DNA from: Lumbricus rubellus
Taxonomy: Eukaryota; Annelida; Clitellata; Crassiclitellata; Lumbricidae
Direction of reading: 5' to 3'
NCBI GenBank assembly: GCA_945859605.1
Contig: OX243827.1
Location: 9,620,713-9,684,712 of the forward strand
Length of the DNA: 64,000 nucleotides
Position 1 is the first letter of the stretch. The number at the start of each line of letters is the position of its first letter. Below the pieces are notes generated by a model. That model did no database searches. It was not told where the DNA came from and saw nothing but the letters and a program-made list of their open reading frames with translations. This document shows positions 33,543 through 61,815 of the stretch, piece by piece. Made by a program: the position numbers and the translations under genes.

Positions 33543-33785
33543 ATGGTAAGACCCCATGCATTGCCATTTTGAGAACAAGGTGAAGATTTCGAACGGTCTT
33601 CGGGTGACTGTGTTTCAAGATTCCTTGTAAGCTACAGGAAACACAATCTTCTCCAGCAGCTCACGTTGAACCTGATCAATCACCAGGTGGCGGAAGTATA
33701 GCATTCGCAGCAGCTTCATCCTACGGACCATTATTTAAAGCGCAATCAAGGAGATACAGTAACATAACATAACATGACTTACTTG

Positions 33786-33953
33786 CATGGGCGGAGTTTG
33801 GTTTCTGTTCTTGGGAGGGCTAACCCCGATTCTGGGCCTTCTTAGGGGGGCTAACCCCGAAAAAGGACACCATTTACATGGTAAAAAGTTGAATCTAGGC
33901 CTTCTTGGGGGGGGGGGCTTAGCTCCCCCTAGCCCCTGATAAACTCCGCCCAT
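33786..33953. mobile_element. hAT-type MITE, 168 bp
   Basis: Begins CATGGGCGGAGTTTG and ends with the inverse TAAACTCCGCCCAT. Flanked by the perfect 8-bp duplication CTTACTTG (33778-33785 and 33954-33961). Inside are tandem GGGGGCTAACCCCGA-type units. Confidence 0.88.
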
Positions 33954-33964
33954 TCTTACTTGAC

Positions 33965-34275
33965 TTACTTACTTGACTTGACTTATGGCCGTCCGGCGAT
34001 GCCTTCAGCACGCGTCATGCGCTCTCCCATGGCAGCTCTCCACTTTTGTCTATCCTGCGCCATGTGCGTCGCCTCCTGTATCGTCATTTCCATTGTTTTA
34101 TGGTGTGCCATCCATGGTTAAGTTTCATGATCATTTAGGAATGAAGGGCGACTGACCAGGTCTCTCCCCTATCCTCGGTTCAGATTTAGCCAGGGTTGTT
34201 CCCTGTTGACCGGGGAGACGACGAGGACGTACTGAACCATCCTCCCCAACATAACAACATAACATAACATAACAT
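33965..34275. other. Possible interspersed repeat, identity unknown
   Basis: Higher GC than its surroundings (GGCCGTCCGGCGATGCCTTC...). Flanked on both sides by ACATAACATAACATG (33760-33775 and 34250-34275), which could be a repeat tail. No protein could be assigned. Confidence 0.35.
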
Positions 34276-34425
34276 GGGTTTTAAGTCGTTCAGAAGACGC
34301 TAGGTCTGTGTTAGAACCACTGCAAAAGTGATTATTTATAAAATGTGCAGTGATTCGTTATGCGTAGGAGTCGTTAGGACAGTGAAGAGATAATAATCGA
34401 ACAGTGCGTTGAAAGTCAGAATCAT

Positions 34426-34429
34426 AAAA
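34426..34429 (-). terminator. Pol III T-run of the tRNA-Arg gene
   Basis: TTTT on the minus strand, three bases after the discriminator base. Confidence 0.8.
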
Positions 34430-34432
34430 CTT

Positions 34433-34519
34433 CGTCCCCGGTGGGACTCGAACCCACAGCCTCCGAATCACATCTTCACCACTAGAAGTCCGACGCGCTA
34501 TCCATTGCGCCACGGAGAC
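34433..34519 (-). tRNA. tRNA-Arg (anticodon TCT) with a 14-nt intron
   Basis: The minus strand folds as a full cloverleaf. The acceptor GTCTCCG pairs with CGGGGAC (one G-U), followed by discriminator G. The A box is GTGGCGCAATGG. The anticodon stem is TCGGA/TTCGG with loop C-T-TCT-A-A. The T arm is GTGGG-TTCGAGT-CCCAC. A 14-nt intron (GTGGTGAAGATGTG) follows base 37, the usual place, and metazoan tRNA-Arg(TCT) genes commonly carry one. A TTTT terminator lies three bases after the gene. It looks functional and is not a SINE head. Confidence 0.96.
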
Positions 34520-34619
34520 TCTGACACGCACGCAGTCAAGATATATATTCGGGGTGGGTTTCCATGTTGGGGATTCCATTAGACAAACAATAGATGCAGA
34601 GTTAGTGGCCAGTTCTTAA

Positions 34620-35040
34620 ACGCTAAGTGCTTCTCAGTCAACTATTTTAGAAGTTGGGGGTGGGATGAGCTGAATCCGTAATCTCATCGTTGGTATTACA
34701 TCGAATTGTAGCTTGTCATGATACGTAGGCTATACTGTGGCGCTTTCTTTTTACTTTCACTTCGATCTTTGTTTCTTCTAATAAAACGGATGCTAATAAA
34801 CTCTTGGAGAATAAAGTAATTAGCCAATAATAGACGAAAGAATAAAATGGAAGACATAGAATCTTATGAAGAAGCAGATGAGAGGTCGTTTCTAGATTTC
34901 ATTGATGCTGTCCGAGACAACATTTTATTTTCTCAGAGATTGCTCAGGCTAGCAACTAACATCAAATAGAACACCCGAGGATGAATAAGCATAAATTAAG
35001 AACATAAAATGTAAAAAATATATACATAAAATAATTTTTT
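34620..35040. other. Intergenic, no gene recognised
   Basis: CCCGAGGATGAATAAGCATA at about 34974 recurs as CCCGAGGATGGATAAGCATA at about 35116. Otherwise unrecognised. Confidence 0.4.
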
Positions 35041-35044
35041 TAAA

Positions 35045-35697
35045 TAAACAACTCGTATGGAGATCATGTTTTGATTGCAAGTTTTTTAAATAATAATATT
35101 AGGCTATACAAACCTACCCGAGGATGGATAAGCATAAATTAAAAGCGTAAAATGTAAACAAAATCAGAGAGCAAATAAGAACTTCGGGCCTGAAGGTATA
35201 GGCAGTTAGAATTGAAATAGGATATTACATACATTTATGTTAATTCAAATTAAATGAATTGGAGAATAATCGAAATCTGATGGAACCGAGATCAGAACCC
35301 ATAGATTGAGCATAATTGGTCATATTGTTTTAAAAATTATTTCTGCTGGTCTTCTTCCAATTTCAGTCTTCTAATCAAATTCTGATTAACTGCAGCAGGC
35401 TACTTTCAAACCGTTATTCGATAAGTAGTTGGTATTTATTGTTTCCGTTGCATTTCCACGCCTTAGCTTGTAAGACTTTGTAAGTATACGCTTACGTTCA
35501 ATTTGGCGGGAGGGATTTATCTATGGATATCTACTTTGCATCACATTAAGGCAATTGGAAAGGATACCAGCTATGCTTTGGAATAAAAAAATTGGGAATA
35601 ATTACTAGCAACACCGTATCAAAAGGCTACCCCTGTGGTTGTGGTGCTTTCTGGCCGTTTGCAATCAAAACTTGGTCTCCATACGAGTTCTTTATAA
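35045..35697. mobile_element. Inverted-repeat element, class unknown
   Basis: AACTCGTATGGAGATCATG + TTTTGATTGCAA at the left is matched by the inverse TTGCAATCAAAACTTGG + TCTCCATACGAGTT at the right (about 32 bp, few mismatches). No target duplication and no transposase were seen. Confidence 0.5.
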
Positions 35698-35779
35698 ATG
35701 CCGTCCAAAGTAATACCTTTGCGTCATGCGACACTCAATATTTTGCATGCAAGTAGGCCTAAGAGTAGAAGATTATTAT

Positions 35780-36160
35780 AAATGTATTGTATTGCATTCA
35801 AATATATATGCCAATGGTCACGAGAGAAGAAACTATTGGTCTTGAGAAAGCAATGGAAGAAGAAGGGTTACCACTTACCAGCAACAATTTGAGATGAAGT
35901 ATATGAGGGACAGATCGCTTCTTCCAACGAGAAAAACTTATTGAAGTAAAGAACCGGGGTTTAGTCATGACTGTTTTGGTATGGGGGAACTAGAATATCA
36001 AATCTGTTTGAAGAGCAAATTGGAAGATGCGAGGAAGCGGAAAGAGACGGGAGTATTAGCCTACATCATAATTATTTATATTCCTGGCAAGACGTCTTGC
36101 TATGCTTTGAGCACCGATATGGGGATTTGAATTTAGAAACAAAATGCATATTAATTTCAT
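35780..36160. mobile_element. SINE-like repeat, uninterrupted copy
   Basis: Matches the broken copy at 32150-32730 (AGAAACTATTGGTCTTGAGA, GAACTAGAATATCAAATCTG). It serves as the empty-site reference for the hAT insertion there. Confidence 0.6.
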
Positions 36161-36187
36161 ATAATTAATTATAACATTAATTAAATT

Positions 36188-36330
36188 CATTCATTCAAGA
36201 ATTTATTCATTCAAGAATTTATTCATTCAAGAATTTATATAGCGCTTCTTCAAGGGGAACTACTCAGAAGCGCTCCCGACTCTAGCACGGCAAAAAGGAC
36301 AGTTTTGAGTTTAATATAAAAACAAATGTT
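36188..36330. mobile_element. Short tandem repeat plus SINE-tail fragment (minus)
   Basis: Three copies of TCAAGAATTTATTCAT, then TATAGCGCTTCTTCAAGGGG and CTACTCAGAAGCGCTCCCGA, the inverse of the SINE 3' end (GGGAGCGCCTCTGAGTAG ... GGGGCGCTATA). Confidence 0.65.
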
Positions 36331-36559
36331 TCAGTAATAACCCCAGAAAGTGGACGAAGCTTCTGTGGGAGCCCATTCCAGACAACTATAGTCGTGATAT
36401 AGCCTATCTTGCCTGCATTGACCGAGATCAAGACCTTCTCCCCCACTCATTTTCTGAGTCTCCATTTTCTTTATTGCACATGATCGAACTGCTGCCATCA
36501 TTCGGATATAAATTATTGTCAAAGGCGCAACTGTCTCGACCATTTACCACGGGTACACC

Positions 36560-36752
36560 CATAGGCGTACGAGGCAGGGGTTGGGGGGGGGGCAAATGCC
36601 CCCTCCCAATTTCGGGCAAGTCTGGTTTTTCGGGCAAACACAGCCCCGGCCGAATAAAAAAAGATCGTCAACTTTTTGCCGGATATATTTTTCGGGAAGA
36701 AGTTCAATCTTTGCCCCCGCTTTCCACTGCTGAAATCTCCCGCACGCCTATG
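36560..36752. mobile_element. hAT-type MITE, 193 bp
   Basis: Ends CATAGGCGTACGAGGC and CGCACGCCTATG are inverted. Flanks GGTACACC (36552-36559) and GGCACACC (36753-36760) match at seven of eight bases. Inside are TCGGGCAAGTCTGG, TTTTTCGGGCAA and similar blocks also found at 56583-56850. Confidence 0.8.
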
Positions 36753-37164
36753 GGCACACCCTCGCATACCTGTTTTTTCGCCATGCATTCCGTGCAGTCA
36801 TCTATATTCTATAATTAGGCCTATATGTAATCAATCGTTATATCGTGCTCTAACCGGCGCGCCTGTATCCTTCTTCAAACAGCAGAACACGTGTTGGGTG
36901 TTACAGAATGCCTCTTATAGTGAAAAAATCAATCAACAAATCGCTGTCAGTTTTTTCCTTTATTGTACATCAATTAACGTTTCAAGTTTCTATGAGCTGG
37001 AGATATACATGTACACGTAAGAACAATGATATAGAAAGAAATCAAGTAATCGACAACTCTACGCCTACGCTGGACTACGACACGCCAGGTTTAGCCTACA
37101 ACCTTTCACTAATCTCCACCAGTTCAGTGCAGGAAATCAAATGCATCGAATCATCAATACCATA

Positions 37165-37430
37165 GCGCCTTCGTGATGATGATGATGACGACGACGATGA
37201 TGACAATGATGGTGATGCTGCTGACGATAATAATAATGATGATAATTATAATATTAGTTACTGCAACAACGATATTAGTAATTGTCATTATTTTTTTATA
37301 TTGCTAACATCAACTGTAATGAAAATTATTACTATCATTATTATACCAATTAAAACAATAATAATAAATAATATAATAATAATCTCAATCATAATAATAA
37401 TAAACAAAGACTAGCAATTGCTAGACAAAT
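37165..37430. repeat. (GAT)n and (AAT)n rich stretch
   Basis: GATGATGATGACGACG followed by ATAATAATAATAA runs. Confidence 0.8.
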
Positions 37431-39129
37431 AATATTTGTATATTGTTAGTATGCTATTTGCCAGAAGTACTTCATATATTACATAAACAATAGCAATAAT
37501 TATAATAGTAATAATAATAACACGTTAATACATACACAGGCAGTCTACATGCATACATCGCAAATGATAAAATAATAATAGTAAAAGTTATGATAACTGA
37601 TTACCTCGGGCGAGAACTAAAAGGAACAACAAAGTTTGATTTTAAAATAGTCAAATACTTGTAAACATCCATTAAATGGAAAGCCTACATTAAACAAATT
37701 TAAAGCCAATACGCGTTAGAGCATGAAGTCTCAAATGAACTTAGTACAAAATATCCTAATTAAAGCAAATAAATATAGCATAAATCTTTAACCGGATAGA
37801 AATCACCAAAACTCTTTCCACATGATAATTTAATTCGAAATTAGTAACCAATTAAAACCTCGACTTTTCATCTCAGCTGCAACTTAATTACGTATAGAGT
37901 AGGCCCTACGTAAATAACTCGCTTCATGTTTATTGTGTAATCAGTTTAGACTACAATGAACTTAAAACGACACAAATTTAGCAACCTCGAAGATGATAGG
38001 CTACTGCTTGACTCAATTTCAAATTTTGCAACTTCCCTGCTACATTTATACATGTAACATGCGAGTATTCAATGACGATTTCTGCTACGGTACTGGCCGT
38101 GATCATTTCCTTCGTTCCAAGATCGGACATTGGAAACAAACATCCAAAGTTGCAATTATTAACAACAGCTAACAACTGGAACGTATGGTAACCAAACAAT
38201 ATTAATTTGACGTAGGCCTATGTATACGCAGATTTTTCAACTACAAAACAATAAGTTTTTAGATAAGTCAGAATAACGATAACACCAATGAGACAGTAAT
38301 GGCATCTCGTAAAAACAACTCTTTAAACACAATTTCAAATACTATCGTCAGTGCACAATTTGAATAATCAGTTATCGAGTTCAATGTCTACGCAACAACA
38401 AACTATTCCTATGCCTAGCGCCTAAGAGCCGCGTATACAGTAACTATTTATATAACAATGAGCTATGAATAAATTACAACGTTTTGTACAAACGATACCT
38501 AAGTCTATTCTATAGAGTACTGCTCTATACAGAAAACTCTAGATTTTGTTCCAACCTACCCTAAGACAGTAAGATCGTTTAATACGGATAACGAGAGACT
38601 GGCTCAAAAGCTTCAGACTATGACGACACATTTAAGTACAGACGTTATAAGAAACTATCTAATGACCTAACTAACCCGTTAAAAGAATAGTCTGTATAAC
38701 AAGATAACAGTCGCTTTAACGCGAATCCACGTTTAGATACAAACAAAATAAACTCATATTTTCTGCTTTAATGGCACAACCAGCAAGATACTGTAGCCTA
38801 CGTATAAAATGCCATGACACGGCGCTGGAAAATAAATGATTCGTACGAAATATGGAATTATACTCGACAACAGTACTGTCTTGTAGCTTCTTCACAAGAA
38901 CAGAAAACAATTTTCGTTTCCATAGTTAAAAACGATGCAAAATTTATGAGCCTAAGTACGGAGGTAGATCTAGACCAAATTAGTGCTGCATTAGACCACC
39001 GAGATTTCTCTTTCGATAGCGTCATTTTGTGGAAATTTGTTAGTAGCAAAACGTTGATGCCGTAAGATCAAATTATGGGAGAGACAAACCATGAATATTG
39101 TGATTTCGACAAACACTGGCGATGTTAGT
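37431..39129. other. Intergenic, no gene recognised
   Basis: AT-rich, unusually free of microsatellites. Short open frames (for example near 38700-39065) have no recognisable domain, splice partner or repeat identity. Confidence 0.45.
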
Positions 39130-39134
39130 TTTGT

Positions 39135-39220
39135 CATACTTGGGAGCGCTCGCGAATAAGCTGGTGCCCTGAGCTTGGCTTTCGAGTGATGCAAAATTTG
39201 GAGATTACGATTACGGTATT
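39135..39220. mobile_element. SINE-tail fragment, GAATAAGCTGGTGCCCT family
   Basis: GAATAAGCTGGTGCCCTGAG, CTTGGCTTTCGAGTG and TTTGGAGATTACGATTACG match 47845-47925. Confidence 0.7.
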
Positions 39221-40140
39221 GTTTTGTTTGGTAAGAACCCTTAAAATGCGAAGCACAAAATTAAGGAATATGAGTATTTTTCTTGAAGTTTTCTAAAATA
39301 ACGTAACTTTGTTCGTAGCACTTCCTAGCAATTTTTTTATCATTGGTATCATCAGTATCACTTGTCACTTATCACTGGTATTTTAAGGTGAATAAATTAA
39401 ATTTTGTTAAACAACAAAAGGTATCGGTAGTATTGACAAAAATAGGTGACAATTTTCCAGGGAGTCGAGTATCTTGCCCCTGTCTTATCCACACCAAGTG
39501 AATCTCTGATTGCAAAAGCATCAGTGTTCCTTTCTACAGCATACGCTAAGTCTTATGACGCGTATTATTCAATCTACGGTACCTATTGACCAAGTGAGTG
39601 CATCTCTCCTAGAAGTCTTGCTTTCGGTACACTGTTATAGTCTAGTTAGTACGCCCACACGCATGAAGTGTCTAGTAGCGAAACGCTATTATATGGCCCC
39701 ATGCCGCCTGTGTATGCGCTCTTCAAGTCTTCATTCGGTGTTGGTCTCTAGATAGCGATAAAAAAATCTTCATCAGTTCCCTTGCCGCCTGTTTCCCAAT
39801 CATCAGTAGTAGGCCTATGATCTTCTGGATTTCCTAGGACCACCGTCAGGCTCATTTGAACCGAATTTTTGTGTAGCGCCAGACTACAAAGTGACGGCTG
39901 GCTGTCTGAAGCAGTTTGTGTGATGAAATTTCAAAAAATTGCAGCTACTCTAGGTTTTAATTTGCAATCTGGACTCTGTCCTGAATGCAACGGCTGACTG
40001 ATGATGCTCTTTGCATTGCATCACTTTAGGAGCTACCTTATTGGAAAAGTTGCCGCATTACTTTGCATTTTGCAAAGAAGAGATTTAATGGTCTCAATGT
40101 GTCTACAGAAGTGATCAGATCAGGGTTGTTTTAAAGGAAT
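39221..40140. other. Intergenic, 3' side of the cholinesterase gene
   Basis: No coding block, repeat or clear poly(A) signal for the minus-strand gene was identified. Confidence 0.4.
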
Positions 40141-40142
40141 TT

Positions 40143-40315
40143 TTAGAACTGCGCAACTTCTTCTTTCCTTTCCTATCCTCCATGGTAAATTACTTCCAAT
40201 CGGAGGATAACGACCTTTTTGCTAGTTTTAACTGTACAGAAGTGCTTCCACGACTGCACAAATCCATTTAGAACTGCACATTTTGTTTACAACTGCGCGT
40301 TAAAAAGCCCTGTAT
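40143..40315. repeat. Interspersed repeat B, copy without hexamer
   Basis: AGAACTGCGCAACTTCTTC ... CCATGGTAAATTACTTCCAA ... AGAACTGCACATTTTGTTTACAACTGCG. Aligns end to end with 56325-56520 and with arms at 60485-60725 and 62545-62745. Its AAATTACTTCC is the empty form of AAATTAGGCCTACTTCC in the 56-kb copy. Confidence 0.82.
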
Positions 40316-40519
40316 CAGATTGAAATCTTTGGAAAAGACAGCGTACTTTCATCGCACAAGTTGCGCGTGTATACTAGCGTTCTGGGTGCTCCAGGTCTAA
40401 GAGAGGTCTACCTTGAACGGCGATGACTCTATAACAAGTTTTAAAGAGACTGGTGACACAACATTATTATCTAACTTCTTCTTCTGCGTTCCCTGTGCAT
40501 GCTTCTACCTAAACAGTTC

Positions 40520-57872
<17,353 letters not shown>

Positions 57873-57879
57873 CTATTAT

Positions 57880-58060
57880 ATACAATACATGTATACAATA
57901 CATGTATACAATATACATGTATACAATTATACATGTATAAAATATACATGCATACAATACATGTATACAATATACATGCATAAAATACATGTATAAAATA
58001 TACATGTATACAATACATGTATACAACACATGCATTGTATAAATACATGTATACTTTTGT
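57880..58060. repeat. ATACATGTATACAAT tandem repeat
   Basis: About ten 13-16-bp units each containing TACATGTA or TACATGCA. Confidence 0.9.
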
Positions 58061-58181
58061 ATAGTCGTTGAATTGAATAAGCAACATGCGAGTATAGAGT
58101 TGCAATAATAGCCAATCAGAACACACGAAACGTCGTAGTTTTCCGTTGCAACAAGCTCACACTCGCTGCAGCTAACTCAAT

Positions 58182-58330
58182 GAAGAGTATATATATACGC
58201 ATATATACGAATTATATATATATGCATATATAATTTATATATATGTATATGTATATATGCATATATCCGAATATATGTATGCATATATATTATGTATATA
58301 TGTGTTTATACGTATATACATATATACGGA
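58182..58330. repeat. TATATG-rich tract
   Basis: Alternating TATATATGCATATA with small palindromes. Confidence 0.85.
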
Positions 58331-58359
58331 GTTCTAGGACTGGTCGTCAATAAGCCTCA

Positions 58360-58744
58360 TCAAGAGATGGGGGGAGGGCGTGTGAGGAGAGAGAGAAGTG
58401 TGGGGACATGTGGGGCGTTGTGTTTGAAAGGGAGCCGAGGGGTAAGGGAAGGAGGAAGAATGATGGAAGACTGAGGAATGAGGAAAAGATAGGAAGTCTT
58501 CTCAGGAGGACAGGAATACACAGGATAGACCTGAGACATCAGACAGTGCAAGCTGCTATATGTTGAGGATGAATGCGGGAAGTGTTGGAAATGTGGGTCT
58601 GCTATAATATTCGAAAGGGAGAGGGAAGAATTGATTAGGGAAAACGATACAAATAGTCTTTTCAGGAGGATCTGAAACTGACCGTGCTGCAATATCACTG
58701 AGTTGGAAACGGTGGCAACTGCAGGAATAAGAAGAGAAAGGAGG
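58360..58744. other. Purine-rich sequence, no gene
   Basis: GGAAGTCTTCTCAGGAGGA at about 58491 recurs as ATAGTCTTTTCAGGAGGA at about 58651, a decayed tandem duplication of about 160 bp. Confidence 0.5.
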
Positions 58745-58791
58745 TTAACCCTTCAATGCCATTTACTACCATCTCGGCATTAAAGGGTTAA
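58745..58791. mobile_element. piggyBac-like miniature palindrome with TTAA ends
   Basis: TTAACCCTTCAATGCC and GGCATTAAAGGGTTAA are inverted. Both ends carry TTAA (745-748 and 788-791), the target of piggyBac transposases, and CCCTT-type termini are common there. Only 11 bp lie between the arms. Confidence 0.6.
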
Positions 58792-58799
58792 TGGCAAAT

Positions 58800-60014
58800 G
58801 CCACAAGAAATACAACCAAGTTCGTATACATGCACCTCCAACTCACCTTTTCAAAAGCTGTTTTGATGTAGCCTATTTGGTACAATCCCATCTCAACTTT
58901 AATCATTCTGTTTAGAGCTCCATCCCATTATGTTTCACTCACCTCAGTAGTCCATCATTTCTGTAAAGCTACCGTATTGACAGACCAGGAAGCAACTTGA
59001 ACACAGAATACGCCTAAGCTTCTCGAATTTACTCATAGAGACGTTATCTGCTTTCGTGGTAAACCAGCTGGGTAGACTACATGTATACGCTCCTTCTGAC
59101 CTATTTCTTGTGAATATATACACACAGCACTGTAGACGGTATACGGCCCACTATGCTATACTCCCCAGCCCTAAGCATTGGAGTAACACGTCTGGTCAGA
59201 AACCAGTTCGAGCCATATCTAAATCCCGCAGGACATCTGTCTTCCTTGGTGCAGCAATGTCGGCCCGAGTACCATGCACTCACCTGCGTGCGGTGCGATG
59301 GCCTTGGATGGAGGCTCTGCTTATAATCCCTGGTCGTTGTTTTCTGATTGTATACATGTATATGCCATCCCATTGAGTACTTATCTTGGTCCAAATACAG
59401 ACTTTAAAGCTGATCGTATACTCAACTATTTTTGCGGAAACCAATTATACACAGCCAGACTCAGTGTGAGAATTGTGGAAAAATAACGGGGGAAGGGGGT
59501 TCGGACTATGATCTGCGTGGAGTTGGGTGTGAGAAGCAGACTTTGCTACGGAGCCATAAGAAAGACTGGGGGGTTGAACCCATCCTAACCCATCGGTTAT
59601 TCTTACCCTGGCCATACTCTACTATTCTCAATTATGTAGACCTTGTATATTATACTTTATATGATTTTAATTTTTTAATGTTTTAAATAATTGAGTATAT
59701 TTTGAGTTTGAGTTACTCAACCTCAATACTCATGACTACACACAAAATATACTAAATTATTTTCAAAAGTATTCTTTAACACTCAACTATTCTCAACCAT
59801 AATATTCCCAAAGTTCAGTTCGACGGCGCGCAGCATATTATACACTGGATAGCACTTGTGTGTCAAGGACTTGCTCAGGGTCCCTAACAGTTACTGTAGC
59901 CGCTTCGTGGAGCAGTCGCAGCACTCTCGTTGAGAAGATCCAACGTTTGCCTTCAGAGTTCAGAACTTCAGACCCATCTTGGAATGAATCCACTCCTTCA
60001 TAAATTATTCATTT
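58800..60014. other. Intergenic, no gene recognised
   Basis: Open frames at 59056-59376 and 59432-59686 have no recognisable motif. A/T-rich CTCAACTATTCTCAA-type repeats lie at about 59620-59810. Confidence 0.4.
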
Positions 60015-60226
60015 GTGGGGCGCGGTGGTGTAGTGGTGGCGTCGTTGCCTTGAAGCCGGAAGGTTCGAGGTTCGAATCCACCCTCAAACCGCGTAAGGAC
60101 CTTGGGCAAGTCCTTCACTCACATTTGCTCAGCGCTTCGGCGTGAAACTCCGATGCAGTGTCCGCTCTGCATCGGGAGCGCCTCTGAGTAGAAAGAGCTT
60201 GAAGGGGCGCTATAACAAGTGCACAT
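60015..60226 (+). mobile_element. tRNA-derived SINE, full length
   Basis: Best copy: head GTGGGGCGCGGTGGTGTAGT (A box), B box GGTTCGAATCC, body CTTGGGCAAGTCCTTCACTC and GCTCAGCGCTTCGGCGTGAA, 3' end GGGGCGCTATAACAAGTGCA, then CA repeats. Pol III internal promoter boxes are both kept. Confidence 0.92.
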
Positions 60227-60484
60227 ACACACACACGTAAAGACTGCTTCTGCGTCTTCTAGGATCTCCCCTCTTGGCTTCTCGCAGTACTTTTCTCCTG
60301 TACTTTGGCGAACTCACCGACTTAGCAGTGACCAAGTTCATTTTCCACTAAGCAGCATTACAGCGACTCTGCTTGTTAACGACAATATTAATTTCATAAT
60401 CAAAAATTATCAGCGTTGCCCTCCTCCGTTCTCCAGGCTTGGGACTGGCATTGCCAAGCGGGTCTTTTTCACAGAATTTCTCGA

Positions 60485-60880
60485 ACTGCACAACTCCTTC
60501 TTTACCTTCCATCCTACATGGTAAATTGCTCACACTCGGATGACAATGACCCAGGGCTTTAAAAAAGTTTTTTACGTGCAGTTGTACACAAAATGTGCAG
60601 TTCTAAATGGATTTGTGCAGCTGTAGAAGCACTTCTGCACCGTTAAGACTAGCAAAAATTGTCATTGTCATCCGATTGAAAGTAATTTACCATGGAGGAT
60701 GTGAAAGGAAAGAAGGTGTGGTGCAGTTTTAAAAATGCCTTAAAAACAGCCCTGCAATGACCTTCTGTTTTTAATTACGCTGAAGCGCTTCTAAGCTTTC
60801 TACAACTGCACAGATCAAGTTACATGTAGAAGTGCAAAATAAGTTGTGTGGAACTGCACGCTAAAAACGCGCTGTTTCCA
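60485..60880. repeat. Interspersed repeat B, rearranged and inverted copies
   Basis: One arm (60485-60545) is in forward orientation; 60565-60735 is in reverse orientation (TGCAGTTGTACACAAAATGT ... CCATGGAGGATG); 60780-60865 is a third part. The two main arms make a partial fold-back. Confidence 0.75.
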
Positions 60881-61184
60881 AGGTAGTTGCCAGGTTTTTA
60901 CAGCGACTTTCTACACATTGAATGAAGCGTTCTTATTAGGCTTATATATACTGTACGTGTAATTCGATATTATTGTCAGACGAGCGAAAAAACGGAGTGA
61001 AGGACGGACGGAGAGACAAACCGGAAGTGCGCTTAGTCGTCTGCCGGAAATTGCGCCTACGCGAGTCAGCTGATGAAATCACGCGCATCGTTAGCAACGA
61101 ACTTGGGCGAGAAAAAGCCTCTGTTTGCTCGGGCACGAGCTATCGATTTGGAGCTGAGCGACTCATCGATTCATCGCGGCTTCC

Positions 61185-61440
61185 TCCTACTACTCCTTCT
61201 CCTACTCCTCTTCCTGATCCCCTCCTTCTTCTACTTCTCCTCTTCCTCTTCCTCCTACTCCTCCTTCTCCTCCTCCTCCTTCTCCTCCTTCTCCTCCTTC
61301 TACTCCTCCTTCTCCTCTTCCTAATCCCCTCCTCCCATCCTCCTCCTTCTTCTCTTCCTCCTTCTGTCCCTCCTCTTACCAACCTCCTTCTCCTCCTCCT
61401 CCTTCTCCTTTTCCTACTCCTCAGTTTATCCTCCACCTAC
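61185..61440. repeat. Homopyrimidine (CTC/CTT)n tract
   Basis: About 250 bp. It splits a longer open frame that has no recognisable domain on either side. Confidence 0.93.
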
Positions 61441-61815
61441 TCCTCAATCCATTCTCCTCATTCCTCAGTCTATTTTCCATCCCTCATCCTCCTTCGCATT
61501 CCTTGTCTAGTCATCATCAGCAACCGACGCTTTTATACTCCACTATTATTCCCCGATGTGGAATTAGTCGATGATGCGGCACCACGTCCCATCTTCCCTT
61601 CTTCCCATCTTTGCATCTGTGTGATGATTTGCATCGCTGATCCTAAATGCGTCTATTTTGTCTTTAGGGCGATTGTCTGCTTCTCACATGTCTGTCACAT
61701 TCGTCCCAGCTATAGATGCGTACTACGATGAGACACTTTATGACCAAAAGATCACACTTTCTGTGACGTATTCTTTATTATAATAATGTGCATAATGCAT
61801 ATAGCCTACATGTAC

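Larger units (their letters stand above)
32090..33760. mobile_element. Composite SINE-like repeat split by two nested elements
   Basis: Pieces at 32105-32290, 32611-32732 and after 33543 line up in order with the uninterrupted copy at 35790-36100 (shared GAACTAGAAGATCAAATCTG, GAGAAAGCAA-type and GGTTTGAAAGAGG-type phrases). The gaps are filled by a hAT fragment and by the element at 32733-33542. Confidence 0.65.

Noticed and set aside
59056..59376. Open frame of 106 residues
   Set aside because: No motif, no splice signals and no partner exons; both strands are open, as expected by chance.
60973..61731. 252-residue frame with a non-repetitive N-terminal part
   Set aside because: The middle is a (CTC)n tract, no domain or splice partner is recognisable, and the first 65 residues show no motif.
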